64,000 bases of DNA from SG8-41 sp035574195 (GTDB taxonomy: Bacteria; Pseudomonadota; Gammaproteobacteria; Burkholderiales; SG8-41), in the NCBI GenBank assembly GCA_035574195.1, contig DATLZE010000109.1:40603-104602 (forward strand), written 5' to 3'. A program made the position numbers and the translations under genes. The stretch's first letter is position 1, and every line of letters starts with the position of its first letter. This document shows, one piece after another, positions 47,425 to 57,296 of this stretch. The notes under the pieces were generated by a model. It saw nothing but the letters and a program-made list of their open reading frames with translations. It did not search any database and was not told the DNA's origin.

Positions 47425-48696
47425 CTAGCCGAGCGCGTCCGCCCAGATGTTTCTCGCCCAGCCCCAGGCAAAAGCGCCCTCGATCTCGCTCGCCTTGGGC
47501 GAGAGCCCGCCGGCGCCCTTCACCGGCACCATGGTCTTTTGCGCGGGATCGTACTTGTGTATCGAGGTGACGTGCATGGCGCTGCGGCCGTCCACCATGC
47601 TGTAGCACGCGTTCATGATCACCGGGTTGGGGTCCACCGGCCGGCCCTTCAGCAGCGCGATCACCGCGGCGGCGGCGATCTTGCCGTGCTGGTTCGCCAT
47701 GCTGCCCGATTTCGGCATGGCGGGCGCGATCTGCGTCGAGTCTCCCAGCACGTGAATGCCCTTCACTACCGTGGATTCGCAGGTGAGCCAGTCCACGGTG
47801 CACCAGCGCTTGTCGATGTTGGCGAGCCCGGCCTGGCGGGCGATGATCCCCGCGCCGTGCGGCGGCACCACGTTGATGACGTCGCCCCGCACCTTGTCGA
47901 ATACCAGCCGCACCGTCATGCCCTTCACGTCCACGTCCTCGAGCTCGCTATTCGGGCGGTACTCGATCAGCCCCTTGTAGGGACCGTCCCAGGACTGCAG
48001 GAAGAGCCCCTTCTTCGACTGGATGTCCTCGTTGGAATCGAGCACGATGATCTTGGACCGGGGCTTGGCGCGCCTGAAGTAGTCCGCCACCTGGCACACG
48101 CGCTCGTAGGGCCCCGGCGGGCAGCGGTAGGGCGCGCGCGGGATGTGCAGCACGTAGACGCCGCCGTCGCGCATTGCTTCGAGCTGCTTGCGCAGCGCGA
48201 CCGTCTGCGGCCCGGCCTTCCACGCGTGCAGGATGCGGCTCTGCCCCTCGGCGCTCCTCAGACCGGGCAACTTGTCGTAGTCGAAGTCGATCCCGGGCGA
48301 GACGATCAGCCGGTCGTAGCCCAGGGTGTCGCCCCCCGCCAGGCGCACCTGGCGCCTGTCGGGATCCACCGCCACCGCCGTGTCGCGCACCAGGCGCACG
48401 CCGCGCTTCCGCAGCCCCTCGTAGCTCACGGTGAGCTCCTCGATCGTGACGTGCCCTCCCAGCACGAGATTGCTCATCGGGCAGGAGACGAACGCGGTAT
48501 TGGGCTCGACCAGGGTCACCTCGATCTCGGGCGCCCACACCTTGATGTAGCGCGCCGCGGTCGCGCCGCCGAAGCCGCCGCCGATCACCACCACGCGCCC
48601 CGCGGCCCCAGTGCCCGGCGCGGCGCAACCGGCCACTGCGGCCACTCCACCCGAGGCGGCGAGCCACTTGATGAATTCCCGTCTGCTGATTGTCAT
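47425..48696 (-). CDS. fccB: flavocytochrome c sulfide dehydrogenase, flavoprotein subunit
   Basis: 423 aa. Tat-type signal SRREFIKWLAASGGVAAVAG (residues 4-23). FAD site GRVVVIGGGFGGATAARYIK, then VEPNTAFVSCPMSNLVLGG. Two Cys for the redox disulfide are in RCPPGPYERVCQ and WLTCESTV. FCSD-specific C-terminal region HVTSIHKYDPAQ and GAFAWGWARNIWADALG. Oxidises sulfide at the periplasmic side and passes electrons to the cytochrome subunit. fccA lies 126 bases upstream on the same strand. Confidence 0.93.
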   Translation of the reverse strand: MTISRREFIKWLAASGGVAAVAGCAAPGTGAAGRVVVIGGGFGGATAARYIKVWAPEIEVTLVEPNTAFVSCPMSNLVLGGHVTIEELTVSYEGLRKRGVRLVRDTAVAVDPDRRQVRLAGGDTLGYDRLIVSPGIDFDYDKLPGLRSAEGQSRILHAWKAGPQTVALRKQLEAMRDGGVYVLHIPRAPYRCPPGPYERVCQVADYFRRAKPRSKIIVLDSNEDIQSKKGLFLQSWDGPYKGLIEYRPNSELEDVDVKGMTVRLVFDKVRGDVINVVPPHGAGIIARQAGLANIDKRWCTVDWLTCESTVVKGIHVLGDSTQIAPAMPKSGSMANQHGKIAAAAVIALLKGRPVDPNPVIMNACYSMVDGRSAMHVTSIHKYDPAQKTMVPVKGAGGLSPKASEIEGAFAWGWARNIWADALG

Positions 48697-48822
48697 GGAT
48701 GCCTCCGATCACACAACTGTGCGAACGCGTGTCGCCGCATTCGCACCTGTCATCCGCCTTCTCCTTGCAGCAGAAGGACGGGAACGAAGGGAAAACGCGC
48801 CGCGCATGGATCGGCGCTCCCG

Positions 48823-49191
48823 CTAGTATCCTCCGCGCGCTGCCGGCGAAGGCGCCGGGGTGCCTGGGCCGGGTTTCTGGGCGGCAAAATAGGCCGCGAT
48901 CGCCTCGAGCTCCCGATCGGTATAGCCCTTCGCCTGCTGGTGCATGATCGTCGCCGGGCGCTTGCCATCCCGGAAATCCTTCATGGCCTGGAGCAAGAGG
49001 TCCCGGTTCTGCCCGGCGAGACTCGGCGGGATGCCGCCCACGCTGCGCCCGTCGGTGCCGTGACAGGTGAAACACGCGGCCACGAGGCCGCGCGCTTGGG
49101 CTGGGTCCTGTTGTGCCGGGGCGCTCGCCGCGGCGGCCGCGGCGAGCGCGAGCATCGCGCCCCGTGCGCCGATTAGGATGGTGGGTCTCAT
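48823..49191 (-). CDS. fccA: cytochrome c, probable heme subunit of FCSD
   Basis: 122 aa. Signal peptide about residues 1-26 (ending ASAPAQ). One heme c site CFTCHGTDG (about residues 40-48) and an axial Met likely in ATIMHQQAKGYT. Family: class I cytochrome c553-like; some FccA proteins are diheme, and this one has one CxxCH. Placed directly upstream of fccB on the same strand. The region 48697-48822 between them has no gene. Confidence 0.88.
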   Translation of the reverse strand: MRPTILIGARGAMLALAAAAAASAPAQQDPAQARGLVAACFTCHGTDGRSVGGIPPSLAGQNRDLLLQAMKDFRDGKRPATIMHQQAKGYTDRELEAIAAYFAAQKPGPGTPAPSPAARGGY

Positions 49192-49326
49192 CGCGTCCTC
49201 CTGTGGTGGAACACAGTATAGCGGCGCCCGCGCCGGCGCCTGCGAACAAATCGTTATTTGGTTATGAGCGTAAGTTTGTGACCGCCCCGCGAAGCCGTCA
49301 AGGCGCGGTCGCGGGGAAACGGAAAG

Positions 49327-49358
49327 GCCCCGGATGCGCCGGATTCCGGGGCTTTTTT
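49327..49358 (+). terminator. intrinsic terminator hairpin between fccA and clpA
   Basis: GCCCCGGA (49327-49334) pairs with TCCGGGGC (49345-49352), then TTTTTT. The T-run is on the plus strand, where no gene is present. Read on the minus strand it is a strong hairpin followed by CTTTCC after the clpA stop, so it may work for clpA as a bidirectional or weaker terminator. Confidence 0.5.
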
Positions 49359-49376
49359 ATTCGCCGGTCGCCCCGC

Positions 49377-51632
49377 TCAGGCGACGCTGGCGGTCTCCTC
49401 GGCGAAGATGAGGCGCACCTTCTCGTCGGGGCCGATGTCCACCGTCACTTTTCCGCCGTGGGCGAGCCGCCCGAAGAGCAGCTCGTCGGCGAGCGCCGAG
49501 CGGATCGTGTCCTGGATGAGCCGCGCCATCGGCCGCGCGCCCATCTGAGGATCGAAGCCCTTCTTCGCGAGGTATTCGCGCAGCGCGGGCGTGAAGGTCG
49601 GCTCGACCTTCTTCTCCTCGAGTTGCTGCTCGAGCTGCATCAGGAACTTGTCCACCACCCGCAGGATGATCTCGCGGTCGAGCGCGTTGAACGAGATGAT
49701 GGCATCCAGCCGGTTCCTGAACTCCGGCGTGAACAGGCGCTTGATCTCCGCCATCTCGTCGCCCGCGGTGCGGCTCGGTGTGAACCCGATTCCGCTCTTG
49801 GAAAGCTCGGAGGCGCCGGCGTTGGTGGTCATGATGATCACCACGTTGCGGAAGTCGGCCTTGCGCCCGTTGTTGTCGGTGAGCGTCCCGTGGTCCATCA
49901 CCTGGAGCAGGATGTTGAAGATGTCGGGATGCGCCTTCTCGATCTCGTCGAGCAGCAGCACCGAATACGGGTGCTTGGTGATCGCCTCGGTGAGCAATCC
50001 GCCCTGGTCGAAGCCGATGTAGCCCGGCGGCGCCCCGATCAGGCGCGACACCGCGTGCCGCTCCATGTATTCCGACATGTCGAAGCGGACGAGCTCCACA
50101 CCCATGATGTAGGCGAGCTGACGCGCGACCTCGGTCTTGCCCACGCCGGTCGGCCCGGAGAACAGGAAGCAGCCGATCGGCTTCTGCGGGTTGCCCAGCC
50201 CCGAGCGCGCCATCTTGATCGCAGCGGCGAGGGCGTCGATCGCGCGGTCCTGCCCGAACACGACGCTCTTCAGGTTGCGGTCGAGGTTCTTGAGCGCGTT
50301 GCGGTCGTCCACCGATACCGCGTGCACCGGCACGCGCGCGATCTTGGAGACGATCTCCTCGATCTCGTGCTTGCCGATGACGCGCTTCTGCCGCGCCTTG
50401 GGCAGGATCTTTTGCGCCGCGCCCGCCTCGTCGATCACGTCAATCGCCTTGTCGGGCAGGTGCCGGTCATTGATGAAGCGCGCCGAGAGCTCCGCCGCGG
50501 CGGTCAGCGCCGAGGGCATGTACTTCACGCCGTGGTGCGCCTCGAAGCGGGATTTCAGGCCCTTCAGGATCGCGACCGTCTCGGCCACCGAAGGCTCGAC
50601 CACGTCGATCTTCTGGAAGCGGCGCGACAGCGCGTGATCCTTCTCGAACACGCCGCGGTACTCGTTGTAGGTGGTGGCGCCGATGCATTTGAGCGTCCCG
50701 GCCTGCAGCGCCGGCTTGAGCAGGTTCGAGGCATCGAGCGTGCCCCCCGAGGCCGCCCCCGCCCCGATCAGCGTGTGGATCTCGTCAATGAACAGGATCG
50801 CGTTGGGATTGTCCACCAGCTGCTTCAGCACCGCCTTCAGCCGCTGCTCGAAATCGCCGCGGTACTTGGTGCCGGCGAGCAGCGCCCCCATGTCGAGCGC
50901 GTAGACGTGGCAGCGCTTGAGCACGTCCGGGACAGCGCCCTCGACGATGCGGCGCGCGAGCCCCTCCGCGATCGCGGTCTTGCCCACGCCCGCCTCGCCG
51001 ACCAGCAGCGGATTGTTCTTGCGCCGGCGGCACAGGGTCTGTATCACGCGCTCGATCTCGCGCTCGCGCCCGATCAGCGGATCGATCTTGCCCGCGAGCG
51101 CCAGCGCGTTGAGGTTGAGAGTGTAGTTCTCGAGCGCCCCGCCCGGCGAGCCCTCCTGCTCGGTGTCGGCTTCGTGGTCGGCCTTCGGATGCGCGGTCTG
51201 CGGCACCTTGGTGATGCCGTGCGAGATGTAGTTCACGACATCGAGCCGCGTCACCCCCTTCTGGTGCAGGAAGTAGACCGCGTGCGAGTCCTTTTCCCCG
51301 AAGATCGCCACCAGCACGTTCGCCCCGGTCACCTCCTTCTTGCCGGAGGACTGCACGTGCAAGATCGCGCGCTGGATCACCCGCTGGAAGCCGAGCGTGG
51401 GCTGGGTATCCACGTCCTCGCCCGAAAGGATCGGGGTGTGCTCGGTCACGAATTCGGTCAGCTGCTTTCTGAGGTCCTCGATGTCGGCCGCGCACGCGCG
51501 CAGCACCTCGGAGGCCGAGGGGTTGTCGAGCAGCGCCAGCAGCAGGTGCTCCACGGTGATGAACTCGTGGCGCTTCTGCCGGGCCTCCATGAAGGCCATG
51601 TGAAGGCTGACTTCGAGCTCCTGCGCGATCAT
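49377..51632 (-). CDS. clpA: ATP-dependent Clp protease ATP-binding subunit ClpA
   Basis: 751 aa Hsp100 unfoldase for ClpP. N-domain (residues 1-145, MIAQELEVSLHMAFMEARQK), AAA1 with GEAGVGKTAIAEGLA and the Walker B FIDEIHTLIGAG, AAA2 with SGPTGVGKTEVARQLAY and LLLDEIEKAHPDIFNILLQ. The KSGIGFTPSR loop contains the IGF tripeptide that docks on ClpP. clpS ends just two bases before its start; the pair should be one operon. Confidence 0.97.
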   Translation of the reverse strand: MIAQELEVSLHMAFMEARQKRHEFITVEHLLLALLDNPSASEVLRACAADIEDLRKQLTEFVTEHTPILSGEDVDTQPTLGFQRVIQRAILHVQSSGKKEVTGANVLVAIFGEKDSHAVYFLHQKGVTRLDVVNYISHGITKVPQTAHPKADHEADTEQEGSPGGALENYTLNLNALALAGKIDPLIGREREIERVIQTLCRRRKNNPLLVGEAGVGKTAIAEGLARRIVEGAVPDVLKRCHVYALDMGALLAGTKYRGDFEQRLKAVLKQLVDNPNAILFIDEIHTLIGAGAASGGTLDASNLLKPALQAGTLKCIGATTYNEYRGVFEKDHALSRRFQKIDVVEPSVAETVAILKGLKSRFEAHHGVKYMPSALTAAAELSARFINDRHLPDKAIDVIDEAGAAQKILPKARQKRVIGKHEIEEIVSKIARVPVHAVSVDDRNALKNLDRNLKSVVFGQDRAIDALAAAIKMARSGLGNPQKPIGCFLFSGPTGVGKTEVARQLAYIMGVELVRFDMSEYMERHAVSRLIGAPPGYIGFDQGGLLTEAITKHPYSVLLLDEIEKAHPDIFNILLQVMDHGTLTDNNGRKADFRNVVIIMTTNAGASELSKSGIGFTPSRTAGDEMAEIKRLFTPEFRNRLDAIISFNALDREIILRVVDKFLMQLEQQLEEKKVEPTFTPALREYLAKKGFDPQMGARPMARLIQDTIRSALADELLFGRLAHGGKVTVDIGPDEKVRLIFAEETASVA

Positions 51633-51633
51633 G

Positions 51634-51942
51634 TCACATCTCTTCCATCACACACTGTAACGGGTGTTGGTGCTGTTTGGCGTACGACTTCACCTGTTCC
51701 ACCTTGGTGGCGGCGACGTCCCGCGGGTAAACCCCGCACACCCCTATTCCTTCCCGGTGCACCTTGAGCATGATCTGCGTGGCCTTCTCCCGGCTCAGCG
51801 CGAAGAATTTCTGCAGCACCACGACGACGAAATCCATCGGCGTGTAGTCGTCGTTGAGCAGCAGCACCTTGAACATCGGCGGCGGCTTGACCCTCGCCTT
51901 CTTCGCCTCGAGTACGGTGTCCTCGCGGTTGCGGGTAGCCAT
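51634..51942 (-). CDS. clpS: ATP-dependent Clp protease adaptor ClpS
   Basis: 102 aa from MATRNREDTV (51942; ATG 51951 is in frame). N-end rule adaptor that delivers substrates to ClpA. Motifs PPPMFKVLLLNDDYTPMDFV and ALSREKATQIMLKVHREGIG, VYPRDVAATKVEQVKSYAKQ are standard. Stop is two bases from the clpA start. Divergent from the cold-shock gene across about 240 bases that contain only a leader and promoters. Confidence 0.96.
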   Translation of the reverse strand: MATRNREDTVLEAKKARVKPPPMFKVLLLNDDYTPMDFVVVVLQKFFALSREKATQIMLKVHREGIGVCGVYPRDVAATKVEQVKSYAKQHQHPLQCVMEEM

Positions 51943-52185
51943 GCTGCTCACCGTGGTTAGTGCCTGCTTCGATTGATATTTTCACCATAATCCGGAATTT
52001 TTCAAGTGCCGCCCGTGACTTGCGCCTCTGGCCCGCTTGACTTCCACCCGCAAATGGCCTAGAAAGCTCATGGGTGTTTGGCTTCAAGCATTTCCGTCGT
52101 GCCGGCAAGGCCCGTACGCGATCTTGAAACTCAAACAGCGTGCGGGCGCGACGCCCGCTAATTTCCACCAGAGGAAGGCAGTGGT

Positions 52186-52392
52186 ATGGCAACGGGTACG
52201 GTGAAATGGTTCAACGACGCCAAGGGCTACGGGTTCATCACGCCGGACGACGGCAGTGAGGACCTGTTCGCGCATTTCTCGGCGATCCAGATGAGCGGCT
52301 TCAAGACGCTCAAGGAAGGCCAGAAGGTGTCGTTCGAGGTGACCCAGGGCCCGAAGGGCAAGCAGGCCTCGAACATCCAGACCCTGTCCTGA
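52186..52392 (+). CDS. cspA: cold-shock protein (CspA family)
   Basis: 68 aa. MATGTVKWFNDAKGYGFITP with RNP1 KGYGFI and RNP2 DLFAHFSAI. Single OB fold that binds single-stranded nucleic acid. AGGAAGG sits 11 bases upstream. The leader carries a hairpin GCGGGCGCGACGCCCGC just upstream of the SD. Terminated by the bidirectional hairpin at 52433-52470. Whether cold regulates it cannot be read from the sequence. Confidence 0.96.
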   Translation: MATGTVKWFNDAKGYGFITPDDGSEDLFAHFSAIQMSGFKTLKEGQKVSFEVTQGPKGKQASNIQTLS

Positions 52393-52432
52393 CCCCGCCG
52401 CGCCGGCGAACGTCGGCGCACGGTAGCCGTAC

Positions 52433-52470
52433 AAAAAAAGGCCCACGCCGCCCCGAGGTGCGTGGGCTTT
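52433..52470. terminator. bidirectional intrinsic terminator between csp and the 52.6-kb gene
   Basis: GCCCACGC (52441-52448) and GCGTGGGC (52460-52467) form the stem. On the minus strand it is followed by CTTTTTTTG, on the plus strand by TTTGTCT. It can end both the csp and the convergent 52595-53971 transcripts. Confidence 0.8.
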
Positions 52471-52594
52471 GTCTATGGGGTCGCGCCCCCTGGCGCGGGC
52501 CCCGCGGCCCGGACCGCAGCCGCCCGGCCGGTCCGCAACCGCGGTCCGAGGCCCTCGCCGGTGCGATGGCGCGCCCCTGGCGGCGAGGAAGCGC

Positions 52595-53971
52595 TCACCG
52601 ACTGCCCCAAGGCTTGATCGCTTCCTTGAGCTTGTTGTAGCCCTCGAGGTAGCGGGGCCGCTTGCCGCTGTAGATCCGGTCGAAGGTCTCGAGCTGCTGG
52701 TCGAGCCAGCGGTGCAGCTCCGCATGGCCCGGGTTCGCGGCCTTGTAGGCTTCGTTGATCAGCACGAAGTGGATGCGCGGATCATAGGGCTGTTTCTCGC
52801 CGCCGGCGGTCTCGTCCCCGGCGAGCAGCCGCAGCAGCATCGCGTCGGCCGAGCCCAGCGTCTGCTCGAAGATCGGCGCGCCCTCCATGCGGTACATGAT
52901 GCTCGTCATGTCCTTGCCGCTCTTCATCGTGAAGCCCATCTCGCTCCACACCCGCTGCATGTCCCGCTCGACTTTCACGTGGTCGAGCACCATCTGACCC
53001 CAGGCGCGCAGCACGTCGGGCGCGTCAGCCATGAGGTCGGTCAGCCGATCGCCGTCGAGGTCGGTCGCGTAAACGACGACCTTGCGCTGCTGCATCATGT
53101 CGTGCAGCAGAATGCCGAAATTGGTGTCGGAGATGTGCTCGTGGATCTCCCCGCCCCAGCTCTCCATACCCGCCTTGAAGTCCTTGGGCAGCAGCGCCAC
53201 GATGGCGTTGACGTTGTCGCGGTGCTCCTCGTAGGCGTCCACCGCGTATTTGCGCTTGAGCTGGAATTTCGTTCCCTGCATCAGCCAGCGCAGAATGCCC
53301 GCGTTCACGGCGTCCTCTTGGGCCTGGGTCGGCTTGGTGGCCACCCGCCCGATCTGTCCCGTCTCGTGCACCATTCTCAGGAACAGGCGTGCGGCATAGG
53401 CCATCCGCACCCCGGGCGTGTTCATCTCGGAGTGGATGTTTCCGGTGTCGCGGTCGACCCGGAACTTCTTCTTGTCCTGAGAGTACGGCAGCCCCGGCAT
53501 GAAGCGCACGCAGGTGATCGTGCCGTAGGGCCGCACGTTGCAATAGACCCCCGCCGCGGTGCGCAGCTGCGCGTTGGCGGACTTGCCCATGACGACCACC
53601 TTCTTCCCGTTCTCGTTGACCAGAAAGTCGCCGGCCGTTGACCACTTGATCGCGGTGTAGTCGAGCTTGCCGAACCACTCGAGCGATTTGAGCTTGGTGT
53701 CGTGCCGGAACTGCGCCATCATCGGCACCGCGAGGAACGGCAGCCCCAGCACATCGAGCGCCATGATGGTGCCGTTCAGAGCGAACATGTCGGTGAAGGC
53801 ATGCACCACGGGGTTGACGTTGCCGGTCCAGTTTCCCCCTTCCCAGATGATCGCGTCGGATATCCCACGTGGCTGGATTTTGGAGCGCCGGTAGATGCTG
53901 TCGAGCAGCCCGAACAGGTCGCCTTCCTGCTCCTCCCGCGCGATTCTCAAGAGGTCGAGTCGTTCAGTCAT
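52595..53971 (-). CDS. conserved hypothetical protein
   Basis: 458 aa from MTERLDLLRIAREE (53971); the frame is open further upstream to 54118. I do not recognise a named family. Seen in the sequence: an acidic N-terminus, GISDAIIWEGGNWTGNVNPV, hydrophobic LFALNGTIMALDVLGLPFLA-like segment (FALNGTIMALDVLGLPFLAV) and AQFRHDTKLKSLEWFGKLDY; a block rich in Lys/Arg/Glu in the middle; DLDGDRLTDLMADAPDVLRA; and a C-terminal Tyr-rich tail (YSGKRPRYLEGYNKLKEA). No signal peptide, no catalytic signature. It ends 125 bases before the bidirectional terminator. Probably cytoplasmic. Product unknown. Confidence 0.75.
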   Translation of the reverse strand: MTERLDLLRIAREEQEGDLFGLLDSIYRRSKIQPRGISDAIIWEGGNWTGNVNPVVHAFTDMFALNGTIMALDVLGLPFLAVPMMAQFRHDTKLKSLEWFGKLDYTAIKWSTAGDFLVNENGKKVVVMGKSANAQLRTAAGVYCNVRPYGTITCVRFMPGLPYSQDKKKFRVDRDTGNIHSEMNTPGVRMAYAARLFLRMVHETGQIGRVATKPTQAQEDAVNAGILRWLMQGTKFQLKRKYAVDAYEEHRDNVNAIVALLPKDFKAGMESWGGEIHEHISDTNFGILLHDMMQQRKVVVYATDLDGDRLTDLMADAPDVLRAWGQMVLDHVKVERDMQRVWSEMGFTMKSGKDMTSIMYRMEGAPIFEQTLGSADAMLLRLLAGDETAGGEKQPYDPRIHFVLINEAYKAANPGHAELHRWLDQQLETFDRIYSGKRPRYLEGYNKLKEAIKPWGSR

Positions 53972-54299
53972 GAGCTGGATTCTCCATTGCGGTTGGGCGC
54001 GATGAGAGCCGACCCGAGCCTGCCACAGCTTCTCCCGGCGAATCGGGACTCGGATCGCTTGCGCTGCTTGCTTCGTCCTTGAGGGGAGTTCCCGGACGAC
54101 GCGTGTTCTACATCGCACTGCGTCGTAAGCCCGCTTGGGCAGGCCGCATTATAACTCCTAGACGAGCCTGCGAGTTTCGTCATTTGGAATCGAGATCGAA
54201 AAGCGTATAATGCAGCGCAGCATCAGACATGGTACGCGATTTCACGATCCGCGATTGACTATCTCGACCATCACACCCCAGGACCTGTCCCCCAAGCCT
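53972..54299. other. divergent intergenic region between the hypothetical gene and aceB
   Basis: 328 bases without a supported gene. It contains a minus-strand TATAAT (54153-54148) upstream of the hypothetical gene and a plus-strand sigma-70 promoter for aceB (separate entry). A short open stretch to 54118 upstream of the hypothetical start shows no conserved sequence. A small hairpin GCCCGCTTGGGC is at 54130-54141. Confidence 0.55.
54184..54211 (+). promoter_or_regulatory. sigma-70 promoter of aceB
   Basis: TTGGAA (54184-54189), 16-base spacer, TATAAT (54206-54211), about 90 bases ahead of the aceB ATG. Near-consensus -10 in GC-rich surroundings. Confidence 0.6.
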
Positions 54300-55931
<1,632 letters not shown>

Positions 55932-55961
55932 CGCCGGGCACGAAACGAGCGCACGCACACC

Positions 55962-55998
55962 TATATCATATTGATTTATAAGTAAAAAATCATATCAG
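55962..55998. promoter_or_regulatory. AT-rich imperfect palindrome upstream of the Lys/Glu-rich genes
   Basis: A 37-base AT-rich island between aceB and the first small secreted protein gene. TGATTT (55972-55977) and AAATCA (55987-55992) are inverted. TTGATTTATAAG and ATATCATATT give -10/-35-like pieces. It may carry the promoter and an operator for the 56.1-kb genes; not provable by eye. Confidence 0.3.
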
Positions 55999-56122
55999 GT
56001 TGGAATTTCCGAGCCCGGATCGCCGTCTTGTCAACCCGCCGCCGGGCCTGCCCGTTAATGGCGTTGACCGCTCAACCGGTCGTTTGCTGCAAACCACCTG
56101 TCAACCACGAGAGGAAAACGTC

Positions 56123-56371
56123 ATGAGCAAGTTGCTGACCACGCTGCTGGCGGCCGTCTTCGCCGCGGCGACCGTGACCCCGGTCGCGTTCGCCCAGGAG
56201 AAGAAGGAAGAGAAGAAGGCCGAGACGAAGAAGGAGGCGAAGAAGGCCGAGGCCAAGCAAGCCGAGCCGAAGGGCAAGGCCGAGAAGAAGAAGGGCGAAG
56301 GCAAGAAGAAGGCCGAAGGCAAGAAGGCCGAGGCCAAGAAGGAGGAAATGAAGAAGGAGGAGAAGAAGTAA
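56123..56371 (+). CDS. small secreted Lys/Glu/Ala-rich protein (copy 1)
   Basis: 82 aa. Signal peptide MSKLLTTLLAAVFAAATVTP, ending AFAQ (about residue 25). The mature 57 residues are almost only K, E, A with a few G/Q/P, as KKEEKKAETKKEAKKAEAKQ-like repeats. This gives a highly charged, probably helical or disordered periplasmic chain. GAGGAAAACGTC leads to the ATG. A strong terminator follows at once, so it makes its own short mRNA. I know no function. Copy 2 lies about 200 bases further on. Confidence 0.8.
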   Translation: MSKLLTTLLAAVFAAATVTPVAFAQEKKEEKKAETKKEAKKAEAKQAEPKGKAEKKKGEGKKKAEGKKAEAKKEEMKKEEKK

Positions 56372-56387
56372 CTCTTCCCTCTTGGAG

Positions 56388-56420
56388 AAGGCAGGGCGCG
56401 CGCCCTGCCTTTTTTGTTTT
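56388..56420 (+). terminator. intrinsic terminator after Lys/Glu-rich copy 1
   Basis: A perfect palindrome GGCAGGGCGCGCGCCCTGCC (56390-56409), flanked by AA and TT, followed by TTTTTTGTTTT (56410-56420). Confidence 0.88.
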
Positions 56421-56516
56421 CCGCGCACGGCGTGCCGGCGGCGGGAGCCGCCCCTCGCGGCGGGCCCGTTGCCAGTAGGCGCTTTTTCCGCTAGGCTAGC
56501 CGCGCTCCATTCGAGC

Positions 56517-56542
56517 GATGCGGCGGCGCAAGCCGCCGCATC
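56517..56542 (+). promoter_or_regulatory. leader hairpin upstream of Lys/Glu-rich copy 2
   Basis: Perfect 11-bp stem GATGCGGCGGC / GCCGCCGCATC with GCAA loop, 33 bases before the ATG of copy 2. No T-run, so not a terminator by itself. It resembles in sequence the stem in front of argD (CGGCGGC-GCTT-GCCGCCG). Confidence 0.5.
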
Positions 56543-56575
56543 ACCCATCAACCGTTCGATTTGGGAGAGGAAAAA

Positions 56576-56734
56576 ATGAAGAAACTGCTCGCTGCAATTT
56601 TCGCCGGTCTGTTCGCCGCCAGCCTCACTGCGCCGGTCGTCGCGCAGGAGAAGAAGGGCGAGGCGAAGAAGGAAGAGAAGAAGGCCGACAAGAAGAAGGG
56701 GGAGGAGAAGAAGAAGGGCGAAGAAAAGAAGTAA
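56576..56734 (+). CDS. small secreted Lys/Glu-rich protein (copy 2)
   Basis: 52 aa, below most ORF-size cut-offs. Signal peptide MKKLLAAIFAGLFAASLTAP, cleavage near VVAQ (about residue 24). The mature 28 residues are almost all K, E, with A, G and one D. GGGAGAGG lies eight bases before the ATG. It is clearly a shorter tandem paralogue of the 56123-56371 gene: same signal peptide, same charge pattern, and each gene has its own terminator. Function unknown; this could be a charged periplasmic or envelope-associated peptide. Confidence 0.78.
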   Translation: MKKLLAAIFAGLFAASLTAPVVAQEKKGEAKKEEKKADKKKGEEKKKGEEKK

Positions 56735-56749
56735 GCGCAACTCGACCGG

Positions 56750-56784
56750 AAAAGGGCAGGGTGGCACCCTGCCCTTTTCTTTTT
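56750..56784 (+). terminator. intrinsic terminator after Lys/Glu-rich copy 2
   Basis: AAAAGGGCAGGGT (56750-56762) pairs with ACCCTGCCCTTTT (56766-56778) around a GGC loop, followed by CTTTTT. Confidence 0.88.
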
Positions 56785-56822
56785 GTGGCGCCGGCTTGGG
56801 GAGGGGGGCCACAGCCATTAGA

Positions 56823-57293
56823 ATGATGCCGCCGCCGATGTCCCCGATCTGGAAGCCGAGCGTCACCGTCGCCGCCGTCGTCGAGCGCGAGGGCCGCTTT
56901 CTCCTGGTGGAGGAGCGCACCGAGCGCGGGCGCCTCTACAACCAGCCGGCCGGCCACCTCGAGCCGGGAGAATCGCTGCTCCAGGCCGTGCGGCGCGAGA
57001 CGCTGGAAGAAACCGCCTACGAGTTCGAACCGACCGGGCTGCTGGGTGTCTACCAGTACCATTCCGGCGCGGACGACGTGACTTACATCCGCTTCGCTTT
57101 CACCGGCGAGATCGCCGGGCACGAGCCGGGACGCGCGCTCGACCACGGTGTCATCCGCGCGCTCTGGCTCACGCCCGAGGAAGCCCGGCGCGAGTCCGCG
57201 CGCCACCGCTCGCCTCTGGTGATGCGTTGCATCGAGGACTACCGCGCCGGCCAGCGCTTTCCGCTCTCGGTGCTCTACCACCACGGCCTCTGA
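56823..57293 (+). CDS. Nudix hydrolase, NudJ-like
   Basis: 156 aa from MMPPPMSPIWKP (56823); MSPIWKPSVTVAAV (56838) is also a good start. The Nudix box GHLEPGESLLQAVRRETLEE matches GX5EX7REUXEE, with the usual last Gly replaced by Ala. VLYHHGL is at the C-terminus. NudJ hydrolyses thiamine precursor pyrophosphates and other nucleotides in E. coli, where it also lies next to mnmA. The two genes are three bases apart here, so they are cotranscribed. Confidence 0.9.
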   Translation: MMPPPMSPIWKPSVTVAAVVEREGRFLLVEERTERGRLYNQPAGHLEPGESLLQAVRRETLEETAYEFEPTGLLGVYQYHSGADDVTYIRFAFTGEIAGHEPGRALDHGVIRALWLTPEEARRESARHRSPLVMRCIEDYRAGQRFPLSVLYHHGL

Positions 57294-57296
57294 GCC

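Noticed and set aside
56186..56371. Repeated GAAGAAG units as a repeat array or CRISPR-like element
   Set aside because: They are in-frame Lys/Glu codons of a secreted protein with a signal peptide and Shine-Dalgarno; spacing is irregular, and there are no spacers.
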